Shown here in pieces: positions 1-8,263 of a DNA stretch of 64,000 bases. A program made the position numbers and the translations under genes. The notes under the pieces were generated by a model. It had not been told where the DNA came from, did not search any database, and was given only the letters and a program-made list of their open reading frames with translations. The stretch comes from RPQJ01 sp963823535 (GTDB lineage: Bacteria > Pseudomonadota > Gammaproteobacteria > Steroidobacterales > Steroidobacteraceae), in contig CAWGLZ010000001.1 in assembly GCA_963823535.1 (NCBI GenBank), forward strand, positions 558,001 to 622,000, read 5' to 3'. How positions within the stretch are numbered: the stretch's first letter is position 1; the number at the start of each line of letters is the position of its first letter.

Positions 1-2
1 GG

Positions 3-224
3 GACGAGGTCGCGGGCATGATGATCGCCATGCTCGCCGCGCCGGATTCGTGGTGGGGCGCGGTGCTCGCCTTCGTGCTCTTCCGCATCTTCGACATCGC
101 CAAGCCCTGGCCGATCCGCGAGATCGATCACGGAATGCGCGGTGGAGCGGGGATTATGCTCGACGACGTACTGGCCGGCGTCTTTGCCGCGCTCGGACTA
201 ATGCTCGTCGGCTACGTGACGTGA
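3..224 (+). CDS. pgpA: Phosphatidylglycerophosphatase A, C-terminal fragment
   Basis: This is the 3' end of a gene cut by the window edge; 73 codons are visible. PgpA removes the phosphate from phosphatidylglycerophosphate to give phosphatidylglycerol at the inner membrane. The visible part begins with the family's DEVAGMM stretch and continues with FDIAKPWPI and a late DDVLAG motif, followed by a hydrophobic C-terminal helix, all typical of the PgpA family. Its stop codon overlaps the GTG start of the downstream kinase by four bases (GTGA), so the two are probably co-transcribed. The family is clear although the N-terminus is missing. Confidence 0.9.
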   Translation, partial: DEVAGMMIAMLAAPDSWWGAVLAFVLFRIFDIAKPWPIREIDHGMRGGAGIMLDDVLAGVFAALGLMLVGYVT

Positions 225-1552
225 CAAGACAAACAGCGTTCGCAGGCACCCAGACCGCTCCGATCCTCTCCGCCCCCTCGCTGGTGCCGGAACGCATCGG
301 CAAGTACTACGTGGTGCACGAGGTCGGGCGCGGCAGCACGGGAACGGTGTACCTGTCGCACGACCCGTTCTACGGTCGCGACGTCGCGATCAAGATGTAC
401 CACACGACCGTCGGTGACGACGCCGAGAGCCGCAATGCCCGCCGCATGTTCATGGGCGAGGCGCACATGATCGGCAAGCTCCACCATCCGAACATCGTGC
501 CGATCTACGATGCGGGGGAGGAAGAGGGGCGTCGCTACGTCGTCACCGAGCACATCCACGGGGCGCGGACGCTCTCGGCCTACTGTCGCTCCGGCAGCCT
601 GCTGCCGATCGACCAGGTGGTGCAGATCCTCTACAAGTGCGCCAAGGCGCTGCACTACGCCCACTCGCGAGGTGTCGTGCACCGCGACATCAAGCCGTCG
701 AACATCCTGCTCACGCAGGACGGCGACGTGCGCATCGTGGACTTCGGCATTGCGCTGGTGAGCGACTCGGACATCTCGCGTCTCGAGGGCGTTGCCGGCA
801 GCCCGGCCTACATGTCGCCGGAGCAGGTGCAGGGCCACGAGCTCGATGCCCGCTCCGACCTCTATTCGCTCGGCGCAGTGATGTACGAGATGCTGTGCGG
901 CCAGCGCCCGTTCAGGGCCGGCGCGCTCGGCAAGCTCCTGCGGCAGGTCGTGCAGTCGATGCCGGAGCCGCTGCGCGAGGTGCGACCGGAAATTCCCGAG
1001 GAACTCGAGGCCGTCGTCGCGCGTGCGCTGCAGAAGGACCGGGCCAGCCGCCATCGCAACGGTGCCGAGTTCGCCGCCGAGCTGACGCGCGTGCACCAGA
1101 AGCTGCGCCTGGCCCAGTCGGAGATCGACGACGAGGAGCGCTTCGCGGTGCTGCGCAGGCTGCGCTTCTTCCACGACTTCTCGCACGCGGAGATCCGCGA
1201 GGTGATGCGCGCGGGCTGCTGGATGGACTGCGAGCCCGGCGAGCCGGTGCTGCGCCCGGGCGACATCGACGACCGCTTCTACGTGGTCGTCTCCGGCCAG
1301 GTCCGGGTCGGTCGCGGCGGGGAGACCATCGGTCGCGTCGACGCGGGAGGCTGCTTCGGCGAGGCGGCGTTCGCCGAAGGATCGCGTCGCGATACCGTCA
1401 TCGAGGCCGAGGGCCAGGTCACGCTGCTCAAGGTCACGGCCACGCTGCTCGAGCAGGCTTCCATCGCCTGCCAGCTGCGCTTCAACAAGGTATTTCTGCG
1501 GGAACTGATCGAGCGGCTGCAGCGGGGCAGGAAGAGCAACGGACAGACGTAG
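221..1552 (+). CDS. Ser/Thr protein kinase with C-terminal cyclic-nucleotide-binding-like domain
   Basis: A 443-residue eukaryote-like (Hanks-type) kinase. I chose GTG 221 because it overlaps the pgpA stop, while the longer open frame upstream is only a shadow of pgpA. The kinase domain spans about residues 28-290: glycine-rich loop GRGSTGTVY, lysine in VAIKMY (K58), catalytic HRDIKPSN (about 154-161), DFG (about 174) and SPAYMSPEQ. All catalytic residues are present. Residues about 315-430 resemble a Crp/cNMP-binding domain, with a phosphate-cassette-like FGEAAFAEG followed by RRDT. No membrane segment is seen, so it is probably cytosolic. Ligand and substrates cannot be told from sequence. 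Kinase plus C-terminal cNMP domain resembles cGMP-dependent kinase with the domain order reversed. Confidence 0.85.
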   Translation: MTRQTAFAGTQTAPILSAPSLVPERIGKYYVVHEVGRGSTGTVYLSHDPFYGRDVAIKMYHTTVGDDAESRNARRMFMGEAHMIGKLHHPNIVPIYDAGEEEGRRYVVTEHIHGARTLSAYCRSGSLLPIDQVVQILYKCAKALHYAHSRGVVHRDIKPSNILLTQDGDVRIVDFGIALVSDSDISRLEGVAGSPAYMSPEQVQGHELDARSDLYSLGAVMYEMLCGQRPFRAGALGKLLRQVVQSMPEPLREVRPEIPEELEAVVARALQKDRASRHRNGAEFAAELTRVHQKLRLAQSEIDDEERFAVLRRLRFFHDFSHAEIREVMRAGCWMDCEPGEPVLRPGDIDDRFYVVVSGQVRVGRGGETIGRVDAGGCFGEAAFAEGSRRDTVIEAEGQVTLLKVTATLLEQASIACQLRFNKVFLRELIERLQRGRKSNGQT

Positions 1553-1558
1553 CGATCG

Positions 1559-2356
1559 CTACCCGGCGTCCTTGTCCCGCTCGATCAGGGCGTAGGCCGA
1601 GTGATTGTGGATCGACTCGAAGTTCTCGGCCTCCACGACGTAGGCGAGGATGCGGTCCTCGGCGTTCATCCGCACGGCCACGTCACGCACGATGTCCTCG
1701 ACGAACTTCGGGTTGTCGTAGGCGCGCTCGGTCACGTGCTTCTCGTCCGGTCGCTTGAGGATCCCGAACAGTTCGCTCGACGCCTCCTGCTCCGCGATGT
1801 CGATCAGCTCCTCGATCCAGAGGTGTCCGCGGACGCGGGCCTTGATCGTGATGTGCGAACGCTGGTTGTGCGCACCGCGCTCGGAGATGCGCTTCGAGCA
1901 CGGGCAGAGACTCGTGACCGGCACCACCACGCGGATCCACATGTCCTCGCGGCCGTCGTGGATTTCGCCGATCAGGCTGGCCTCGTAGTTCATCAGGCTC
2001 GCGACGCCCGAGACCGGGGCCGTCTTCATCACGAAGTACGGGAAACTCATCTCGATGTGGCCCGTGGTCGCGTCGAGGCGACGGGTCATCTCCTTGAGCA
2101 TCACGCGGAAGGACTCCACGGACACCTCGCGCTCGTGCTGGTGCAGCACCTCGACGAAGCGCGACATGTGCGTGCCCTTGAAGTTGTGCGGCAGGGCCAC
2201 GTACATGTTGAAGTTGGCGACCGTGTGCTGCTCGCCCGCGGTCCTGTCCTTCACCCGTACCGGGTGGTAGATGTCCTTGACGCCGACCTTGTTGATCGGA
2301 ATCTGCCGGGAGTCGGCCCGGCCCTGTACGTCGTCCATCGCCACGGGTCGGTCCAT
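1559..2356 (-). CDS. folE2: GTP cyclohydrolase FolE2 (type IB)
   Basis: 265 residues. The enzyme converts GTP to 7,8-dihydroneopterin triphosphate, the first step of folate (and queuosine precursor) synthesis. The FolE2 signature is visible: IPINKVGVKDI near the N-terminus, the metal-site cysteine in SLCPCSK, GAHNQRSH after it, and the late FESIHNHSA carrying the Glu and His expected at the metal site. FolE2 enzymes are known to work without the obligate zinc of FolE1. I used the ATG at 2356, two bases after the dxs stop; the open frame continues upstream but is dxs in another frame. It is the last gene of the xseB-ispA-dxs-folE2 run. I saw no zinc-responsive operator next to it. Confidence 0.95.
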   Translation of the reverse strand: MDRPVAMDDVQGRADSRQIPINKVGVKDIYHPVRVKDRTAGEQHTVANFNMYVALPHNFKGTHMSRFVEVLHQHEREVSVESFRVMLKEMTRRLDATTGHIEMSFPYFVMKTAPVSGVASLMNYEASLIGEIHDGREDMWIRVVVPVTSLCPCSKRISERGAHNQRSHITIKARVRGHLWIEELIDIAEQEASSELFGILKRPDEKHVTERAYDNPKFVEDIVRDVAVRMNAEDRILAYVVEAENFESIHNHSAYALIERDKDAG

Positions 2357-2358
2357 GC

Positions 2359-4269
2359 TCAGCCGGCGGCCGGGCGCCCGCCGGCGACGGCGAGCGCGGT
2401 GGAATGCCCGGGCCATGCGCGGAGGATGGCGCGCTCCAGGCCGGCCGCATCGAGGCCCGCCTTCACCAGGCAGTCCTGGCGGGAACCGTGCTCGATGAAC
2501 TCGTCGGGAATCCCGACGTGGTGCAGCGCGCGCTCGATTCCGTGGGCGGCCAGGCACTCGCCCACCGCGCTGCCCGCGCCGCCGGCGATCGCGTTCTCCT
2601 CGAGCGTCACGATGCACTGGTGCGTCCTGGCCAGCCGGCAGACGAGTTCCTCGTCCAGCGGCTTCGCGAAGCGCATGTTGACGAGGGTCGCATCGAGCCG
2701 GTCGGCGATTGCCGTGCAGGGCGCCAGCATCGGGCCGAACGCGAGCAGCAGCAGTCCGCTGCGGCCTTCCCGTCGCACCTCGGCGCGCCCGACCGGCAGC
2801 GCCGTCATCTCGGCTTCGATCGCGACCCCCGGGCCCGGGCCGCGCGGGTAGCGCACCGCCGCCGGACCGTCCAGCGTCGCGGCGGTGAAGAGCATCTGGC
2901 GGCACTCGTTCTCGTCGGACGGAACCATGACGACCATGTTCGGAATGCAGCGCAGGAAACTAAGGTCGAACGCGCCCTGGTGCGTGGCACCATCGCCCCC
3001 GACGAGCCCGCCCCGATCGATGGCGAACGCCACCGGCAGGTTCTGCAGGGCCACGTCGTGTATCAACTGGTCGTAGGCGCGCTGCAGGAACGTCGAGTAG
3101 ATCGCGACCACGGGCCGCGCGCCCTCGCAGGCGAATCCCGCCGCAAGCGTCACGGCGTGCTGTTCCGCGATCCCGACGTCGAAATAGCGCGTCGGGAAAC
3201 GCTTCGAGAACTCGACCAGGCCCGAGCCTTCGCGCATGGCGGGGGTGATGCCGACGATGCGCGGGTCGCGCTCCGCCATGTCGCAGAGCCACTGGCCGAA
3301 GACCTGCGAGTAGGCCGGCCCGGTGCTCTGTTCCTTGAAGATCGTGCCGCTCCTCGGGTCGAACGGCCCCGGTCCATGCCACTTGATCGGATCGGCCTCG
3401 GCCGGTGCGTAGCCCTTGCCCTTGCGCGTCACGACGTGCAGGAACTGCGGGCCCTGCAGGTCGCGAACGTTGGTGAGCGTCTTCACCAGTGCGTCGAGGT
3501 CGTGGCCGTCGACCGGGCCGATGTAGTTGAAACCCATTTCCTCGAACATCGTGCCGGGCAGCACCATGCCCTTCATGTGTTCCTCGGAGCGCCGGGCCAG
3601 TTCCCAGACGGTCGGCATGCGGCGCAGGATCTTCTTGCCGCCCTCGCGAAGCGCAGCATAGGTCTTGCCCGAGAGCACGCGCGCGAAGTAGTTCGACATC
3701 GCCCCGACGTTCTCGGAGATCGACATGTCGTTGTCGTTCAGGACCACGAGCATGTTCACGTCGAGTGCGCCGGCGTGGTTGAGTGCCTCGAACGCCTGGC
3801 CGGCGCTCATCGCGCCGTCGCCGATGACCGCCACGACGCGCCGCTGCTCACCCGCCCGCGCGGCGCCGAGCGCCATGCCGGTGGCGGCGCTGATCGAGGT
3901 GCTCGAATGGCCCACGCCGAACGTGTCGTATTCGCTCTCGCGCCGGCTCGGGAAGGGCGCCAGCCCGTCCTTCAGCTTGATGGTCCGGAGCTGGTCACGA
4001 CGCCCGGTCAGCACCTTGTGCGGATAGGCCTGGTGGCCCACATCCCAGACCAGCCGGTCATGCGGGGTGTCGTAGACGTAGTGCAGCGCCACGGTGAGTT
4101 CGACCGTGCCGAGGCCCGCGGCGAAGTGTCCGCCCATCTGGCTCACCGTGTGGACCAGGAATTCGCGGAGTTCGGACGCCAGCGGCACGAGCTGCGACTC
4201 CGGCAGCCTGCGCAGGTCGGCCGGGCAGTGAACCGTGGACAGCAGCGGGTAGGGGTCTACGGGCGGCAT
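2359..4269 (-). CDS. dxs: 1-deoxy-D-xylulose-5-phosphate synthase
   Basis: 636 residues, near the usual 620-640. It condenses pyruvate and glyceraldehyde 3-phosphate using thiamine diphosphate, the entry step of the MEP isoprenoid pathway. Visible hallmarks are WDVGHQAYPHK near residue 75, the thiamine-binding GDGAMSAGQAFE with the following NDNDMSIS, and FDVGIAEQHAVT in the transketolase-like central domain with its catalytic Glu. The gene lies between ispA, which uses the pathway's products, and folE2, with short spacers, consistent with one minus-strand operon. Nothing is unusual in length or motifs. Confidence 0.97.
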   Translation of the reverse strand: MPPVDPYPLLSTVHCPADLRRLPESQLVPLASELREFLVHTVSQMGGHFAAGLGTVELTVALHYVYDTPHDRLVWDVGHQAYPHKVLTGRRDQLRTIKLKDGLAPFPSRRESEYDTFGVGHSSTSISAATGMALGAARAGEQRRVVAVIGDGAMSAGQAFEALNHAGALDVNMLVVLNDNDMSISENVGAMSNYFARVLSGKTYAALREGGKKILRRMPTVWELARRSEEHMKGMVLPGTMFEEMGFNYIGPVDGHDLDALVKTLTNVRDLQGPQFLHVVTRKGKGYAPAEADPIKWHGPGPFDPRSGTIFKEQSTGPAYSQVFGQWLCDMAERDPRIVGITPAMREGSGLVEFSKRFPTRYFDVGIAEQHAVTLAAGFACEGARPVVAIYSTFLQRAYDQLIHDVALQNLPVAFAIDRGGLVGGDGATHQGAFDLSFLRCIPNMVVMVPSDENECRQMLFTAATLDGPAAVRYPRGPGPGVAIEAEMTALPVGRAEVRREGRSGLLLLAFGPMLAPCTAIADRLDATLVNMRFAKPLDEELVCRLARTHQCIVTLEENAIAGGAGSAVGECLAAHGIERALHHVGIPDEFIEHGSRQDCLVKAGLDAAGLERAILRAWPGHSTALAVAGGRPAAG

Positions 4270-4308
4270 CGGCCGGCAGTTTACCGCAGTGCGGCAGAAG
4301 CCACCGGC

Positions 4309-5205
4309 CTAGTGCCGGCGCGCCAGCAACCAGTCGGCCAGGGCGGCCAGGGGGCCGTCGTCCCAACCGTGCCGGGAGAGGATCTCCGCCGCACGGCCGT
4401 GCAACTCGAGTACCCGGGAGCGTGCGGCCTCCGGTCCGGCCACGGCGGGATAGGTCGGCATCGCCCGTGCCTGGTCGCTTCCGGTGGCTTTTCCGGTGAG
4501 TGCCACGTCGCCTTCGACGTCGAGCAGGTCATCCTGGACCTGGAACGCCAGTCCAACCGCCGCGCCGAAGTCACCGAGGGCTTCGACGCCGTCCCGCGAG
4601 AGCGTCGGGGCGCAGTCGGCGGCCATGACGACGCTGGCGCGGATCAGTGCCCCGGTCTTGAGCGTGTGGATCTGCTCGATCTCCGCGAGGGTCAGCGAGC
4701 GGCCTGACGCGCCGAGGTCCAGCGCCTGGCCGCCCGCCATGCCGGCGGTGCCGCTCGCGTCGGCCAGCGTCGCGATCAGGCGTACCCGCGTCGCGGGATC
4801 CGACGGTGCGCCGGGATGGCTCGCGAGGATCTTGAAGGCGAGGACCTGCAGGGAATCACCCGCGAGAATCGCGGTGGCTTCGTCGAAGGCCCGGTGGCAG
4901 GTCGGCCGGCCGCGGCGGAGATCGTCGTCGTCCATGGCGGGCAGGTCATCGTGCACCAGCGAATACGCGTGGATCAGTTCCACCGCACAGGCGGCCGCAT
5001 CGACGAGGTCCAGGGGCAGTTCGAGGGTCTCGGCCGTCGCGTACACGAGGGCGGGTCGAATGCGTTTTCCCGGCCCGAGCACGCTGTAGCGCTGTGCGGC
5101 GTGCAGCCGCCGGGGCACGGTCGTCTCGTTCGGCAGCCATCGGTCGAGCTCCCGTTCGACGCGACGGCGCCACTGATCGAGCTTCGCGTCGAGGGGGGCG
5201 TTCAT
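4309..5205 (-). CDS. ispA: Farnesyl diphosphate synthase (polyprenyl synthetase)
   Basis: 298 residues, the family's normal size. It condenses isopentenyl diphosphate with dimethylallyl and geranyl diphosphate to make farnesyl diphosphate for quinones and undecaprenyl carrier lipid. The first aspartate-rich motif reads HDDLPAMDDDDLRRG and the second FQVQDDLLDVEGD; GPGKRIRPAL precedes them. These are diagnostic for short-chain trans-prenyl synthases. It sits between xseB (22-base gap) and dxs (about 40-base gap), the common xseB-ispA-dxs order of gammaproteobacteria. A geranylgeranyl synthase of the same family cannot be fully excluded, but this context favours IspA. Confidence 0.95.
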   Translation of the reverse strand: MNAPLDAKLDQWRRRVERELDRWLPNETTVPRRLHAAQRYSVLGPGKRIRPALVYATAETLELPLDLVDAAACAVELIHAYSLVHDDLPAMDDDDLRRGRPTCHRAFDEATAILAGDSLQVLAFKILASHPGAPSDPATRVRLIATLADASGTAGMAGGQALDLGASGRSLTLAEIEQIHTLKTGALIRASVVMAADCAPTLSRDGVEALGDFGAAVGLAFQVQDDLLDVEGDVALTGKATGSDQARAMPTYPAVAGPEAARSRVLELHGRAAEILSRHGWDDGPLAALADWLLARRH

Positions 5206-5227
5206 GGTCAGGGTGGCCGGGTCCGGA

Positions 5228-5467
5228 TCAGTCTTCGCTGTCGAAGGGCTCCGGGGTCGCGTCGGGCGTCTTCCGCAGCAGGATCTCGACCTTCTGCTCG
5301 GCCTGCTTGAGCGACGACTGGCAGTTGCGTGCGAGCTCGATGCCGCGTTGGAACTGCTTCAGCGCTTCCTCGAGCGGGAGTTCTCCTTGCTCGAGTCGCT
5401 CCACGACGGCCTCGAGTTCGCCGAGCGCCTGCTCGAAATCGACGGTCTTGCCTTTCTTGGGGGTCAC
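5228..5467 (-). CDS. xseB: Exodeoxyribonuclease VII small subunit
   Basis: 79 residues. XseB joins the large subunit XseA to form exonuclease VII, which degrades single-stranded DNA into short oligonucleotides. The protein matches the family core: FEQALGELEAVVERLEQGE then a helical LEEALKQFQRGIELA segment and a short acidic tail. The start is GTG at 5467, preceded by a good GGAGAG ribosome-binding site in the minus-strand sense. It is the first gene of the xseB-ispA-dxs-folE2 operon; its promoter must lie in 5468-5600, where I saw no convincing -35/-10 pair. Confidence 0.93.
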   Translation of the reverse strand: MTPKKGKTVDFEQALGELEAVVERLEQGELPLEEALKQFQRGIELARNCQSSLKQAEQKVEILLRKTPDATPEPFDSED

Positions 5468-5605
5468 GATGCTCTCCGGGAGGCGCGCAGCCTTGCACAG
5501 GGGTCGGGGAGGGTCAACGCAGGTGAAACCGCAATATCGGTCTCTGCGAATCGCGGCGGAGGGCCGGGACTGGTAGCGTTGACTGGATCAGCGAACCGGC
5601 ATAGA

Positions 5606-5634
5606 TTAGAAATTCGTTAGACTTAGTCTAAATT
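5606..5634 (+). promoter_or_regulatory. Candidate promoter of the rubrerythrin operon
   Basis: TTAGAA (5606-5611) and TAAATT (5629-5634) are spaced by 17 bases, upstream of the rubrerythrin ATG at 5676. The stretch is much more AT-rich than its surroundings. Both boxes are imperfect, so this is a candidate only. The 15-base palindrome described separately lies between and over them, the geometry expected for repression. Confidence 0.4.
5617..5631. promoter_or_regulatory. 7-1-7 palindromic operator candidate (Fur/PerR-like geometry)
   Basis: TTAGACTTAGTCTAA is a perfect inverted repeat of two 7-base arms around one central base. Further half-site-like copies, TTAGA at 5606 and TTAGTCT at 5633, flank it. 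Fur-family regulators, including PerR, recognise 7-1-7 repeats of this kind, and rubrerythrin genes are frequent peroxide-responsive targets in other bacteria. No regulator gene lies nearby, so the assignment to a family is inference. Confidence 0.55.
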
Positions 5635-5675
5635 AGTCTCGCCGAACCGGCGAGACACCGACCCCGGAGGTACCC

Positions 5676-6092
5676 ATGAAGACGTTGAAGGGCACGAAGA
5701 CGGAGCAGAACCTGAAGGACGCGTTCGCGGGCGAGTCCCAGGCGAATCGCCGTTACCTGTATTTCGCTCAGAAGGCTGACGTCGAGGGCTTCAACGACGT
5801 GGCGGCGGTTTTCCGCTCGACGGCCGAGGGCGAAACGGGCCATGCGCACGGTCACCTCGAGTACCTCGAGCAGGTCGGTGACCCGGCCACGGGCCTGCCG
5901 ATCGGCAGCACCTCCAACAACCTGAAGGCATCGATCGCGGGCGAAACCCACGAGTACACCGACATGTATCCCGGCATGGCGAAGTCGGCGCGCGACGAGG
6001 GTTTCGACGAGATCGCCGACTGGTTCGAGACGCTGGCCAAGGCCGAGCGCTCGCACGCCAACCGCTTCCAGAAGGCGCTCGACGCCCTCTGA
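5676..6092 (+). CDS. Rubrerythrin (diiron ferritin-like, no rubredoxin domain)
   Basis: 138 residues. Rubrerythrins reduce hydrogen peroxide at a non-haem diiron site in the cytoplasm. The four-helix ligand pattern is visible: Glu in FAGESQANRRY, ExxH in GETGHAHGH, two Glu in AGETHEYTDMYP and ExxH in KAERSHANRF. Classical rubrerythrins are about 190 residues with a C-terminal rubredoxin Cys4 domain; this protein ends after the diiron domain, so electrons must come from another protein. The Fe-S oxidoreductase next door is a plausible but unproven partner. A GGAGGT ribosome-binding site sits at about 5667. A terminator follows the gene, so downstream genes may be read at a lower level. Confidence 0.9.
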   Translation: MKTLKGTKTEQNLKDAFAGESQANRRYLYFAQKADVEGFNDVAAVFRSTAEGETGHAHGHLEYLEQVGDPATGLPIGSTSNNLKASIAGETHEYTDMYPGMAKSARDEGFDEIADWFETLAKAERSHANRFQKALDAL

Positions 6093-6119
6093 TCGACCGG
6101 TCGAGACGGTTGCGAAAGA

Positions 6120-6148
6120 GGGCGGGCCCCGAGGGTCCGCCCTTTTTT
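6120..6148 (+). terminator. Rho-independent terminator after rubrerythrin
   Basis: A 10-base stem (6120-6129 with 6133-6142, one G-T wobble) with a three-base loop is followed by six T residues at 6143-6148. It lies 28 bases past the rubrerythrin stop and 39 before the next gene's ATG, so it would end or attenuate transcription inside the presumed operon. Confidence 0.85.
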
Positions 6149-6186
6149 ACGCCCGGCGGGGACCGGGCTGGTTCGAGGAGACGACC

Positions 6187-7539
6187 ATGGCCGAACACAC
6201 ACAGGTGCCTGCCGGACGTGAGGGCAGTCTTGCGGCGCCCACGCGCCATCCCGTCGACTGGCGGAACCCGGAATTCTTCGACGAGGAGTCGCTGTTCAAG
6301 GAACTCGAGCGCGTCTACGACCTGTGCCACGGTTGCCGGCGGTGCTTCAGCCTCTGCAATGCGTTCCCGCTGCTGTTCGACGCGATCGACGAATCGCCCA
6401 CGGCGGAACTCGATGGCGTCGACCGGAAGGTCTACTGGGAAGTGGTCGATCACTGCTACCTCTGCGACATGTGCTACATGACGAAGTGCCCGTACGTGCC
6501 GCCCCACCCGTGGAACATCGATTTTCCGCACCTGATGCTGCGGGCCAAGGCGGTCAGGTTCCGCAAGGGCGAAACGCGCGTGCGCGACAAGGTGCTCTCG
6601 TCCACCGATCTCGTGGGTTCGATCGCCGGCATCCCGGTGGTGTCGAGCATCGTCAACGCGGTGAACGGCAGCGGTTTCGGGCGCGCGATGCTCGACCGGA
6701 CGCTGGGCGTGCACCCGCAGGCGCCGATTCCCGACTATCACAGCGACTCGGGGCGCAAGCGCGTGGCGCGTGGTGACACGCCGGGACTCGAGGTGAAGGC
6801 GACGCCGGAGACCCGGGGCAAGGTGGCGCTCTTCACCACCTGCTACTGCAACCGGAACGAACCCGACATTGACGAGGATCTTGCCAGAGTGTTCCGCCAC
6901 AACGGCATCCCCGTGACGGTCATTCCCCAGGAACGCTGCTGCGGCATGCCGAAGCTCGAACTCGGCGATCTCGAGTCGATCGAGAAGGCGAAGAACGTCA
7001 ACGTCCCGGCCATGGCCGCCCTGGTGGATCAGGGTTACGACATCGTCGCACCGATCCCATCGTGCGTACTGATGTTCAAGCAGGAACTGCCGCTGCTGTA
7101 CCCGGAGGACGCCCAGGTACAGAAGGTCAAGGCGGCCATGTTCGACCCGTTCGAGTACCTGATGCTGCGCCACAAGGCGGGCCTGCTTCGCACCGACTTC
7201 GCGAAGCAGCTCGGCAAGGTCAGTTACCACGTGCCTTGCCACCTGCGTGTCCAGAACCTCGGGCTCAAGACGCGTGACGTGCTCGCGCTGGTGCCCGGCA
7301 CCGAGATCGACGCGATCGAGCGCTGCTCAGGTCACAACGGCACGTACGGCGTCAAGCGCGAGTACCGGGACACGTCGATGAAGATCGGCAAGCCGGTGTT
7401 CAACAAGGTCCAGCAGGCATCGCCGGATTACTACGCGAGCGACTGCCCGATGGCCGGCCACCAGATCGAGTCCGGACTGAAGGAGCCGAAGGCGCCGACG
7501 CACCCGCTCAAGCTGCTGCGCCTCGCCTATGGAATCTAG
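6187..7539 (+). CDS. Fe-S oxidoreductase with two 4Fe-4S motifs and CCG domains (GlpC/HdrD-like)
   Basis: 450 residues. Two ferredoxin-type clusters are shown by LCHGCRRCFSLC (about residues 46-57) and HCYLCDMCYMTKCP (about 94-107). The C-terminal half has heterodisulfide-reductase-like cysteine-rich motifs: ERCCGMP and a second copy reading RCSGHNG, where the second Cys of CCG is Ser, plus HVPCH and DCPMAGH. Such proteins pass electrons between quinones, flavoproteins or thiols; GlpC is a relative. The start ATG has an AGGAG site six bases upstream. Its place between rubrerythrin and a DUF3501 gene suggests it supplies electrons to the diiron protein; that is inference. Confidence 0.85.
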   Translation: MAEHTQVPAGREGSLAAPTRHPVDWRNPEFFDEESLFKELERVYDLCHGCRRCFSLCNAFPLLFDAIDESPTAELDGVDRKVYWEVVDHCYLCDMCYMTKCPYVPPHPWNIDFPHLMLRAKAVRFRKGETRVRDKVLSSTDLVGSIAGIPVVSSIVNAVNGSGFGRAMLDRTLGVHPQAPIPDYHSDSGRKRVARGDTPGLEVKATPETRGKVALFTTCYCNRNEPDIDEDLARVFRHNGIPVTVIPQERCCGMPKLELGDLESIEKAKNVNVPAMAALVDQGYDIVAPIPSCVLMFKQELPLLYPEDAQVQKVKAAMFDPFEYLMLRHKAGLLRTDFAKQLGKVSYHVPCHLRVQNLGLKTRDVLALVPGTEIDAIERCSGHNGTYGVKREYRDTSMKIGKPVFNKVQQASPDYYASDCPMAGHQIESGLKEPKAPTHPLKLLRLAYGI

Positions 7540-7599
7540 CCGCGTGCCGCCCGCGAAGCGCTGGACATGGACCGACCCACGGATCGAGGTACACCTGAC

Positions 7600-8211
7600 A
7601 TGAATGCCACTGCCACCACAGCCCCGGGCACCAAGCTGCGCCCGGAAGACCTCTTCAGTCTGGAGCAGTACGCCAGGCAGCGACCCGAGTTCCGGCCGCA
7701 GGTCATTGCGCACAAGCGCGATCGCACCCTGCAGTGCGGCCCGAACGCGACGTGGTGTTTCGAGGATCGCCTCACGGTGCAGTACCAGGTGCAGGAGATG
7801 CTGCGCATCGAGCGGATCTTCGAGGCCGAGGGCATCGCCGACGAACTCGGCGCCTACAACCCGCTGATCCCGGACGGCTCGAACTGGAAAGTCACGCTGC
7901 TGATCGAGTTTCCGGACGTGGACGAGCGTCGCACGGCGCTGGCGCGCCTGAAGGGTATCGAGGATCGTTGCTGGGTCCGGGTGGCCGGCCACGAGCGCGT
8001 GTTCGCGGTCGCGGACGAGGATCTCGAGCGCGAGAACGAGCAGAAGACCTCCGCGGTGCACTTCCTGCGCTTCGAGTTGACGCCGGCGATGGTCGCGGAC
8101 GCGAAGGGCGGTGCCGCCGTGTCCATCGGCATGGACCACGAGGCCTACGGTCATGCGATCGACCCCCTGCCGCAGGCTGCCCGCGACGCCCTGGTGCGCG
8201 ATCTCGCCTAG
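7600..8211 (+). CDS. DUF3501 family protein
   Basis: 203 residues of unknown biochemical function. I recognise the family by LRPEDLFSLEQYA near the N-terminus, ENRLTVQYQ-like FEDRLTVQYQVQEMLRIE, and the ending region around VSIGMDHEAYGH. It has no signal peptide, membrane segment or obvious metal motif. The ATG at 7600 is preceded by GAGGT at 7586-7590; an earlier in-frame ATG at 7567 lacks a site. In several proteobacteria DUF3501 genes sit next to rubrerythrin and a GlpC-like Fe-S protein, as here, so a shared redox role is likely but untested. Confidence 0.8.
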   Translation: MNATATTAPGTKLRPEDLFSLEQYARQRPEFRPQVIAHKRDRTLQCGPNATWCFEDRLTVQYQVQEMLRIERIFEAEGIADELGAYNPLIPDGSNWKVTLLIEFPDVDERRTALARLKGIEDRCWVRVAGHERVFAVADEDLERENEQKTSAVHFLRFELTPAMVADAKGGAAVSIGMDHEAYGHAIDPLPQAARDALVRDLA

Positions 8212-8263
8212 TTCGCGTCGTTCGCCCACGGATGACGGCCGTGCCAGCGTGGAACGGCGCTGT

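Noticed and set aside
50..220. Longer N-terminus for the kinase starting at 50
   Set aside because: This part is the pgpA coding region in another frame and is Arg-rich; GTG 221 overlaps the pgpA stop properly.
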